Positions 34,736-41,551 of a DNA stretch of 64,000 bases are shown here, in pieces (the first letter of the stretch is position 1; each line of letters begins with the position of its first letter). The position numbers and the translations under genes are program-made. The notes under the pieces are model-generated. The model was not told the origin of the DNA, did no database searches, and worked only from the letters and a program-made list of their open reading frames with translations. Where the stretch lies: NCBI GenBank assembly GCA_015075375.1, contig JABTUM010000001.1, forward strand, positions 429,201-493,200, read 5' to 3'. The stretch comes from Planctomycetota bacterium (lineage in GTDB: Bacteria > Planctomycetota > SZUA-567 > H5-PLA8).

Positions 34736-35488
34736 ATGGCGCTCAGTCAGGAACAGCTCGATTTCTTCGCGGCGCAGGGGTACTTGAAGTTCGGGCCGCT
34801 GCTGGAGCCCAAGGAAATAGAGGCGCTGCGGGCGGAGTACGACGAGGTCTTCCGGCAGGCGGTGGAAGGCAATTCGTTCCGCAACTTGTCCTTGGACGAC
34901 GGCGGGGACGCGAAGCAGAAGGCGGCGGCGACGAAGCAGATGCTGCAGATCTGCCAGATGTGCGAGCGGAGCCTCGCGTTCCGGAAGCTGCTGTACGACA
35001 CGCGCGTCCTCGACGCGGTGCAGGATCTGATCGGTCCGAACATCATGCTCTTCCACGACCAGGCCCTCTCGAAGCCTGCGCGGACGGGCGGCGCGGTGAG
35101 CTGGCACCAGGACAACGGGTACTGGCGCTGCCGGCCGGCGAACCTGGTGAGCTGCTGGATGACGCTGGACGACGCAGACGTGGCGAACGGCGCGATGCAG
35201 GTGATCCCAGGGAGCCATTTGAAGCCGGTCTGGCACGACAAGAACGAAGAGACGAACGCGCTGCTTAAGATTAGAGACGTGGACGAGTCGAAGGCCGTGG
35301 TGGTGGATCTGCCGGCGGGCGGTGCGATGTTCCACCACTGCCAGACGCTTCATTACACCGCTCCTAACACGACGGACCGGCCGCGTCGGGCGTTCGCGAT
35401 TCACTTCATGACGCCGGGGACGCGGGACCGCAAGGGCGAGCCGATGCGGGTGGATTTCCACCACCCGTTGCTGCGGGCGAGTGTGTAG
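34736..35488 (+). CDS. Phytanoyl-CoA dioxygenase (PhyH) family protein 2
   Basis: 250-aa Fe(II)/2-oxoglutarate oxygenase-like protein. The iron-site HxD is in SWHQDNGYW, the distal His in CQTLHYTAPNTT and the cosubstrate Arg in DRPRRAFAIHF. GLPAGGAMF-like strands and VIPGSHL are typical of the PhyH family. It is only distantly similar to PhyH 1, so the two cassettes may act on different substrates. GAAAGG lies upstream of ATG 34736. Confidence 0.92.
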   Translation: MALSQEQLDFFAAQGYLKFGPLLEPKEIEALRAEYDEVFRQAVEGNSFRNLSLDDGGDAKQKAAATKQMLQICQMCERSLAFRKLLYDTRVLDAVQDLIGPNIMLFHDQALSKPARTGGAVSWHQDNGYWRCRPANLVSCWMTLDDADVANGAMQVIPGSHLKPVWHDKNEETNALLKIRDVDESKAVVVDLPAGGAMFHHCQTLHYTAPNTTDRPRRAFAIHFMTPGTRDRKGEPMRVDFHHPLLRASV

Positions 35489-35497
35489 AACCATTTT

Positions 35498-35530
35498 AGA
35501 TTGGGGACTTGGGATTTTAGATTGAACGGC
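35498..35530. repeat. Dispersed AGATTGGGGA/AGATTGAACGG repeat
   Basis: TTTTAGATTGGGGACTTGGG then TTTTAGATTGAACGGC. This is the same phrase family as 17407-17452. It lies just after PhyH 2. Confidence 0.4.
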
Positions 35531-35616
35531 CATGCGGAGGAAGATGCACGTTCCACGCGAATGCGCTCAGGTCTTCAGGGCTTGAGAGCGCAACGCGCGA
35601 TCTGATTTTATCACCT

Positions 35617-35648
35617 CGCCTGCCCCTCCTTGGCAAGGAGGGGAGGCG
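35617..35648. repeat. Long dispersed hairpin (CCCCTCCTTGGCAAGGAGGGG type)
   Basis: CCCCTCCTT-GGC-AAGGAGGGG with outer pairs CGCCT/AGGCG and one bulge. The same core is at 13334-13354, and a diverged version is at 36580-36601. It lies between convergent genes; no U tract follows. Confidence 0.65.
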
Positions 35649-35700
35649 TCCGAGGCCATAATCCGACTTAGATGGCAGTCCGGTAGCCGGCTTATAGGGT

Positions 35701-35719
35701 CGTGAACCGAAGGTTCACG
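35701..35719. repeat. Perfect hairpin CGTGAACC-GAA-GGTTCACG
   Basis: An 8-bp stem with a GAA loop. The ACCGAAGGT core is shared with the left REP of the RAYT element (32917-32923), suggesting a related REP unit. Confidence 0.5.
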
Positions 35720-35734
35720 GCACTGGCTCGAGCT

Positions 35735-36439
35735 TCAGCAGCCGGCGCGTTTGCGTCCGGGCTGTTCCCGGTTTTCGCGGTAGGCCATGACTTTGCGGAT
35801 GTATTCGATCGCATCGGGCGTCTTGCATTCGGTTTCGCCGTGGTCGATCTCGACTTTACCGATGCGTCCGGCGGCGGCGATGGCCAGTTCCTGAAGCTTG
35901 CCGCCGCGCGTGCCGATGTTGATCAGCGCCATGTTCATCGTGTGGCGCGTCCGGTTGGGCGCTTTGTGAATCTCGCGTTCGATCTGCGCGATGCGTTCGA
36001 CCAATTCGTCTTCGGGAAGATCCTGCTCTTCGCAGAGCTGCACGGAAAGGACGGCCCAGCCGGCGGCGCTGGGCCATTCGGCTTTGGTCTTGATCCACTG
36101 CGCGGCAAGCTTGCCGGCATCGGGGCTTTTCCCGGCGACCTTGGAGAGCGCATCGACGAGGACGTTGTTGTCCACGTCCTTGAGCCAATCCTTCAGCAAG
36201 GGCGCGCGCGAGGAGGCGGGATCGGCGATCATGGTCGCGAGGACGCGGGCGTCGTGGTTCTTGCTGGTCCAGAGCTGTTCGGCGAGGCGCTGATCGGTCT
36301 TGATCTGTTTGGCGAGCTTGCCGAGTTCGGCGTAACTGACGCCGAACATCGGGCCTTTGACGCCGTGGCGGGCGTAGGTCTTGCGCGTCTGTTCGGATCC
36401 CGCGCGTTCGAGGGCCTTCAGGGCTTCGGCTTTGTTCAT
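35735..36439 (-). CDS. DNA alkylation repair (AlkC/AlkD-like HEAT) protein
   Basis: 234-aa all-helical protein of the DNA alkylation repair family (HEAT-like repeats that wrap DNA and excise alkylated bases). Blocks seen: NKAEALKALERAGSEQTRKTYARHG, MFGVSYAELGKLAKQIK, LWTSKNHDARVLATMIADP and NRTRHTMNMALINIGTRGG. ATG 36439 has GGAGG five bases upstream; the open frame to 36571 is not needed. The C-terminal tail is basic (GRKRAGC). Standalone gene, convergent with PhyH 2. Confidence 0.85.
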   Translation of the reverse strand: MNKAEALKALERAGSEQTRKTYARHGVKGPMFGVSYAELGKLAKQIKTDQRLAEQLWTSKNHDARVLATMIADPASSRAPLLKDWLKDVDNNVLVDALSKVAGKSPDAGKLAAQWIKTKAEWPSAAGWAVLSVQLCEEQDLPEDELVERIAQIEREIHKAPNRTRHTMNMALINIGTRGGKLQELAIAAAGRIGKVEIDHGETECKTPDAIEYIRKVMAYRENREQPGRKRAGC

Positions 36440-36579
36440 CTGGGCCTCCTCCCGAGTTTGGGCGCACCGCAGAACGAACCATCCACTTCTCTCCTCCTTT
36501 TCCCGCGTGGGAAAAACGAGGAATGAACCGGATTGATTGTTAAGGAAACGCTTCGCGCGCTTTCGGATCACCTCCTCTG

Positions 36580-36601
36580 CCCTTCCCCGTACTCGGAAGG
36601 G
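36580..36601. repeat. Diverged copy of the dispersed hairpin
   Basis: CCCTTCC (36580-36586) pairs with GGAAGGG (36595-36601). The preceding TCACCTCCTCTG resembles TCACCTCGCCTG before 35623. Confidence 0.45.
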
Positions 36602-36667
36602 TGAACGGCAAGTTCGAATTCAGCGGCCTCACCGATAAAGCATCACACTCGACGCCCTCGCGGCGCG

Positions 36668-37615
36668 TCAGTTGTTGATCTTGCAGGTCCGGCACGGCTT
36701 GAGGTTCGTGAAATCGGCGGCCAGGTATTCCTGCCGCATCTTCGTGAAATAGGGACCGTTCCAGATCTCGTAAACCGACTGTTCGTGCACGTTGCCGAGT
36801 TTGACTTCGCGCATGTAATCGACGCAACAGATGACCGCGTACCCTTCCCAAGAGAGTACCAGCGTGTGGAACGGGCGGCGGCAGGTGGTGTTGGGCTTCA
36901 TCTCTTCGGCGGCAAGGACCGATTCCTGGCCCATATCGAGCTGGTCGCCGCGGTTGTCCATGTCGAGCACGAGGAAGCGGAAGCCTTCCTGGCGTTCCCA
37001 TTTCTCGCGCATCTTTTCCAATTCGGGCTGGACCTTCTTCGTGTTCACGACCTTCACCGCGATGTCGAGGTTGCGGCGGACCTGTGGATTGGCGCGGAGG
37101 TACGCGCAAAAGCGCTCGATGGCTTCCATGCTCTTTTCGAACGGGAGCTTCATCAGCGCTTCGTAGGTCTCTTTCGTGTAGCCGTTGATCGAGAGGAATA
37201 CTTCGTTGACTGCGCCGCTGCCGAGGAGTTCCTCGATCTTCTTGTCGGTGAAGAGTGAGCCGTTGCTGGTGAGGTTGCGCTTGGCGTCGGGGCAGTGGCG
37301 CTGGAGCAGCTTGTACTTCTCGACGATGCCGCCGTCCATGAGCGGCTCGTTGTCGAGCGCCAGGATGAAGCGTTCGACGCCGCGCCCGGCGCACTCTTTG
37401 GCGATCTTCTCGAAGGTGGCGTTGGTCATGCGCCCGCGGGGCAGGTCGTCCTTGATCTGCGGGTACTGGCAGAAGACGCAGCCTGCGTTGCAGCCGAACT
37501 GGGTCTCGATCAGGATCGTTTTGGGAAAGTCGGGCACGGGCTTGCGAAAGATGCGGTTGCGCAGCTTCTCGAGGACGTTGGACTCTTCGCCCGGGTAGTA
37601 GTACCAGCGTGCCAC
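36668..37615 (-). CDS. Radical SAM/SPASM domain protein
   Basis: 315-aa protein. The radical SAM cluster motif CNAGCVFC sits at ~residues 42-49, followed by ILALDNEPLMDGG (in place of GGEP) and NLTSNGSLF. A C-terminal SPASM-like auxiliary cluster region has TTCRRPFHTLVLSWEGYAVICC and PCRTCKINN. SPASM proteins usually modify peptides or sugars, or act as maturases; the substrate is unknown here and no short precursor peptide gene is evident beside it. The GTG start at 37615 has GGAG eight bases upstream. Confidence 0.88.
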   Translation of the reverse strand: MARWYYYPGEESNVLEKLRNRIFRKPVPDFPKTILIETQFGCNAGCVFCQYPQIKDDLPRGRMTNATFEKIAKECAGRGVERFILALDNEPLMDGGIVEKYKLLQRHCPDAKRNLTSNGSLFTDKKIEELLGSGAVNEVFLSINGYTKETYEALMKLPFEKSMEAIERFCAYLRANPQVRRNLDIAVKVVNTKKVQPELEKMREKWERQEGFRFLVLDMDNRGDQLDMGQESVLAAEEMKPNTTCRRPFHTLVLSWEGYAVICCVDYMREVKLGNVHEQSVYEIWNGPYFTKMRQEYLAADFTNLKPCRTCKINN

Positions 37616-37697
37616 GCGCCTGCTCCGATGCCTCAGAAAAACCGCTCTATCCTTTTATCGGCAGAACGGGTCGGGGCAACTCTTAAAGATAGCCAGT

Positions 37698-38942
37698 TCA
37701 GTCCACATTTCCGGCGGCTTTCGCGGCGTGCCCATCGGCGGCCAAGAGCGCGCGGCGTTCGGGCTGCTTCGAGACCAGCAGCGCTTGGACGACGGCGACG
37801 AGGAGCGCCGAAGCGGCGAGGGCGGCAAAGGGGGCGCGTAGGGCTTCGCGGGTTTCCCAGCCCGATTCCTTGGCCCATTGAACGACCACACCGGCCAGGA
37901 GGGGGGCCATGGTGCCGAGACCTACGACGGCTTCGTGGACGGTGGTTCCGGTGCGCGGCGAGGCGAAGAATCCGGTCGCGGCGACGATGCCGGATTGAAA
38001 GGCCAGCGCGAGAACAAAGCCGACGAGTACGACGAGCAGCAGCAGCAGCGGGAGGTTCTCGACGTAGGCGAGCGCCAGGCTGACCGCCGCGAGAACCGCG
38101 CCGAGCGCGAAGTAGGTGCGGCGCAGGCCAAGGTAAGGTTCGTACCAGCGGCCCAGGGCAAAGGCGAGCATCTGCCCGGCGAGGCTGGCGGCGCCCAGGT
38201 AGCCCATGCGTTCCTTGCCGTAGCCGTAGACTTCGTTCAGTTCGGCGTAGTTGACGTTGACGATGGCTCGTCCGGCGAGGGCGGCGAGGTTGGCGAGCGC
38301 GGCGGCGGCAAAGAGCGCCCAGCCGACGGGGTGCGCGACTGCGCGGGCAGCTTCGACGGCGCGGCGCTGCTGCGTGGGCAGGACCTCGCCTTGCCGCGGC
38401 GAGGTGCCGCTTGGGAAAAGAGAAAGCACAAGGACCACCCCGAAGAGCGCCGCGCAGGCCAGGAACGCGCCGAGCACGACGCCGGCCGCACAAAGCCAGC
38501 CGCCAACGAGAAAGCCGAGCATCGTCCCGGAGGTCCAGGCCAAGTTGTAGAAACGCAGGATGCGCGACTTGGAGATGTCTTCGCTCTGGAAGTCGAGCAT
38601 CCATGCGCTGCAGAACGGCCAGAAGGCTCCGGCGGCCAACCCCAGCAAGAGTTGCGCGGCGGTGGCGCCGGAGGCTTCGCTCGCCTGGCTCATCCAGACG
38701 GCCGCGACGAGCGAAGTCGCAACGCCGGCCAGCAGGACGTGCTTGCCGCGCAGCCCGCGGCAGAGCTGCCCCAAGATCAAGCAACTGAGCGCGTAACCGA
38801 CGGCCGGACCGGACCCGATGAGACCGAGTTGCTCGCTGGAGAAGCGAAGTTCGAGGCAGGCCTGCGGTGTGGCGGTGGCCCACGTGCCGATCACGACGCC
38901 GTACAGGAATGCGACGGTGGCGAGCAACCAGACGTTCTTCAA
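37698..38942 (-). CDS. MFS family transporter
   Basis: 414-aa membrane protein with twelve hydrophobic segments (starting ATVAFLYGVVIGTWATATP; later LGLAAGAFWPFCSAWMLDFQ and LLLLLVVLVGFVLALAFQ). The two six-helix halves are separated by a charged loop around FPSGTSPRQGEV. This is the major facilitator layout; the substrate is unknown. The start is not firm. The first plausible codon is TTG 38942, with only a weak ribosome site; the frame stays open upstream, antiparallel to nothing but overlapping the copper-ATPase stop region. It lies 73 bp after the ATPase gene on the same strand. Confidence 0.8.
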   Translation of the reverse strand: MKNVWLLATVAFLYGVVIGTWATATPQACLELRFSSEQLGLIGSGPAVGYALSCLILGQLCRGLRGKHVLLAGVATSLVAAVWMSQASEASGATAAQLLLGLAAGAFWPFCSAWMLDFQSEDISKSRILRFYNLAWTSGTMLGFLVGGWLCAAGVVLGAFLACAALFGVVLVLSLFPSGTSPRQGEVLPTQQRRAVEAARAVAHPVGWALFAAAALANLAALAGRAIVNVNYAELNEVYGYGKERMGYLGAASLAGQMLAFALGRWYEPYLGLRRTYFALGAVLAAVSLALAYVENLPLLLLLVVLVGFVLALAFQSGIVAATGFFASPRTGTTVHEAVVGLGTMAPLLAGVVVQWAKESGWETREALRAPFAALAASALLVAVVQALLVSKQPERRALLAADGHAAKAAGNVD

Positions 38943-39015
38943 AGGGTGGGCATCCGCGGAGGCGAAGGTTACGAGGCAGTCATTTTGGCCGCGGCACGGG
39001 CGGCGCGCAAGGATA

Positions 39016-41427
39016 TCACGGCACCTGGAAACCGGAGCCGCGGACGGCCGCGGCAAGGCGCTCGCGGTCGGCGCGCGCCGGATCGAAGCGCACGCGCGCG
39101 GCGCCGGGCTTGAGGGTGACTTCGACTTCGGCGACACCGTCGATGCCGCGCAACGCATCCGTGACCGTCTGGACGCAATGCCCGCAGCTCATGCCTTCCA
39201 CCGGCAGCGTGATCGACGCGGCCTCCGGGCCCGGTGCGGGCCTTGGCGGCGCGGCTGGCGCCGTGGAGCGGCTGCGGCGCAGGCGCAACGCGTTGCCGAC
39301 GACGGAGACAGACGAGAGCGACATGGCGGCGGCGGCGAGCATGGGGTTGAGCAGACCGAAGGCGGCGAAGGGGATCGCCAGTATGTTGTAGCCGAAGGCC
39401 CATCCGAGGTTCTGCAGCATGGTGCGGCGCGCGGCGCGCGCGAGGTTCACGGCTTCGAGGACCTTGGCGATGTCGGACTGTTTGAGGGTGATGTCGGCAG
39501 CCTGCATGGCGATGCCGGTTCCGGAGCCGACGGCGAAACCGACCTCGGCGGCGGCGAGCGCGGACGCATCGTTGATTCCGTCGCCGACCATGCCGACGCG
39601 GAGGCCGGCGGCGCGGAGCTTTTCGACGAGCGCCTGCTTGGCGGCGGGCGTGAGCTCGGCATGGACGCGCTCGGCCGGAATATTGAGTTCGCGCGCAACG
39701 GCTTGCGCGGCGGGGGCACGATCGCCGGTGGCCATGTGCACCTCGATCCCGGCGGCGGCCAGTTCGCGGAGCGCTTCAGCCGCGCCGGGGCGGAGCGTAT
39801 CGGCCAGCCCGAGCACGGCGACGGGCTTTCCGTCGAAGGCGACCCAGGCGGCGGTGGCTTCGGGGGGCAAGTCGGGCAGTTCGGGGAACGCAACCTGCGG
39901 GTCGAGGCGTTTGCGGACAAAGCCGGCGCTGCCGGCGCAGACGTCGACGCCATCCACAAAGGCCCGGACGCCGCGACCGCTGAAGGACTCGAAACGCTCG
40001 CTCTCGAGCAGCGCGCCCGGCGCTTCGCGTTCGCACCAGCGGACGATGGCGCGCGCGACGGGGTGCTCGCTGGGAAATTCGGCGGCGCGCAGGCGCGCGT
40101 GGAAGCCGGCGGGCCACCGGCCATCGGGGGTCAGCGCGCGGCTGAAGGTTACTTCGGGACGGCCTTCGGTGAGGGTGCCGGTTTTGTCGCACACCAGCGT
40201 GTCGAGGCGGCCGGCGCGTTCGAGGGCCGCGGCGCGCGAGACGAGGATGCCGGATCGCGCCGCGCGGCCGGAGACGACCATCACCACGGTGGGCGTGGCC
40301 AGCCCCAGCGCGCAAGGGCAGGCGATGAGCAATACGCTGAGGGTGGGGAGCAAGGAGCCTTCGAAGCCGTGTCCGCTCCACCACCAACCCGCGAAGGTGA
40401 CGGCGGCCAGCAGCAGCACGACCGGCACGAAAACGGCGCTGATGGCATCGGCCAGACGCTGCGACTCGGCCTTGGAACCGAGCGCCTGTTCGACGGCTTG
40501 CACGGTCTGGGCCAGGGAGGTATCGGCGCCCACGCGCGTGGCTTCGAAGATCAGCGATCCTTCTTCGACCACGGCGCCGGCGCAGAGCGCGTCGCCGGAG
40601 CTCTTGCGCACGGGAAGCGGTTCGCCGGTCAGGGCGCTCTCGTTGAGCGCGGCTTCGCCCGAGCGTACGCGGCCGTCCACGGGAACGCGATCGCCGGGAC
40701 GCAGGCGAACGGCATCGCCCGCTTTCAGCGCAGCGACGGCGACTTCGCGGTCGCCGCCCGGTTCGACAAGGGTGGCCGTGGCCGGCGCGAGGCTCATCAA
40801 GGCGCGAACGGCATCGCCGGCGGCAAAGCGCGCGCGTTCCTCGAACCAGCGACCCAGCAAGATCAGCGTGACGATGACCGCGGCGGACTCGAAGTACAGA
40901 TGGTGCCCGCCGTGCACGAGCATGACGTAGGCGCTGTAGGTCCAAGCCGAACCAGCCCCGAGCGCGACGAGCGTATCCATGTTGGTGCGCAGGCGCGTGG
41001 CGAGGCGCGCGGCGTTGAGGAAGAAATCGCGGCCCGGCCCGGCCAGTACCAGCGTGGTGAGAATCGCGCTCCCCCACCCCATGATCTCGGGAAAGCGTTC
41101 TCCAAAACCCGGCCACATGGTCAACAGAATGGGGACGGTCAGCGCCGCGGAGACGGCCAGCCGAACCCAAGCGGCGCGGAGTTCGGCGCGGCTCTCGTCG
41201 GCCCCGGCGGCAGCGTCGATTTCGGCCAAATCGTACCCGGCGCCGCGAACGGCCTTCGAGGCGGCCTCAAACGAGATGGCTCCGGTGACGTGGGCCGAGC
41301 GAGTGGCAAGGTTGACATCAGCGGCCTGCACGCCTGGGGCGGCGCGCAATGCGTTTTCGACGGCACGCACGCAACTGGCGCAGTGCATGCCTCGTACGGC
41401 CCAAGTTCGCTCCGCGGACGCGGGCAC
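39016..41427 (-). CDS. copA: Copper-translocating P-type ATPase (CPx, CopA-like)
   Basis: 803-aa heavy-metal P1B ATPase. The N-terminal HMA domain carries GMHCASC. The membrane core has the CPC ion motif ([19 protein letters not shown]), the phosphorylation site [11 protein letters not shown], the nucleotide motif [11 protein letters not shown], the hinge [11 protein letters not shown], and the final helices [14 protein letters not shown] and [18 protein letters not shown] typical of Cu(I) exporters. A second HMA domain with GMSCGHC follows at about residues 738-803, after the last helix, which is an unusual position. GTG 41427 has GGAGG seven bases upstream. Likely role: copper efflux or delivery. 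Confidence 0.95.
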   Translation of the reverse strand: MPASAERTWAVRGMHCASCVRAVENALRAAPGVQAADVNLATRSAHVTGAISFEAASKAVRGAGYDLAEIDAAAGADESRAELRAAWVRLAVSAALTVPILLTMWPGFGERFPEIMGWGSAILTTLVLAGPGRDFFLNAARLATRLRTNMDTLVALGAGSAWTYSAYVMLVHGGHHLYFESAAVIVTLILLGRWFEERARFAAGDAVRALMSLAPATATLVEPGGDREVAVAALKAGDAVRLRPGDRVPVDGRVRSGEAALNESALTGEPLPVRKSSGDALCAGAVVEEGSLIFEATRVGADTSLAQTVQAVEQALGSKAESQRLADAISAVFVPVVLLLAAVTFAGWWWSGHGFEGSLLPTLSVLLIACPCALGLATPTVVMVVSGRAARSGILVSRAAALERAGRLDTLVCDKTGTLTEGRPEVTFSRALTPDGRWPAGFHARLRAAEFPSEHPVARAIVRWCEREAPGALLESERFESFSGRGVRAFVDGVDVCAGSAGFVRKRLDPQVAFPELPDLPPEATAAWVAFDGKPVAVLGLADTLRPGAAEALRELAAAGIEVHMATGDRAPAAQAVARELNIPAERVHAELTPAAKQALVEKLRAAGLRVGMVGDGINDASALAAAEVGFAVGSGTGIAMQAADITLKQSDIAKVLEAVNLARAARRTMLQNLGWAFGYNILAIPFAAFGLLNPMLAAAAMSLSSVSVVGNALRLRRSRSTAPAAPPRPAPGPEAASITLPVEGMSCGHCVQTVTDALRGIDGVAEVEVTLKPGAARVRFDPARADRERLAAAVRGSGFQVP

Positions 41428-41472
41428 GCGACACCTCCTCTTGCCCTCTCATGTTACTCGGTAGACGAAACA

Positions 41473-41482
41473 TTGCATGCAA
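41473..41482. promoter_or_regulatory. Short palindrome TTGCATGCAA upstream of copper ATPase
   Basis: A perfect 10-bp palindrome in the spacer between the copper ATPase and the divergent acyltransferase gene. It could be a regulator site; no known copper-operator consensus is recognised. Confidence 0.25.
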
Positions 41483-41487
41483 GCGGA

Positions 41488-41515
41488 TTGACGTCCCGAA
41501 AAGGGGGCCTATCGT
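41488..41515 (+). promoter_or_regulatory. Candidate sigma-70-type promoter for the acyltransferase fusion gene
   Basis: TTGACG (41488-41493), a 16-bp spacer, then TATCGT (41510-41515), 36 bp before ATG 41552. Confidence 0.55.
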
Positions 41516-41551
41516 GTAACCTACCGTAATAAATCGGTTATTGGAAACCGC

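Noticed and set aside
35617..35719. Intrinsic terminators between PhyH 2 and the alkylation-repair gene
   Set aside because: Good hairpins, but no U tract on either strand. Treated as repeats instead.
38818..41529. ~900-codon plus-strand frame opposite the copper ATPase and the MFS gene
   Set aside because: The ATPase motifs on the minus strand are decisive; the antisense frame is Gly/Arg/Glu-rich shadow.
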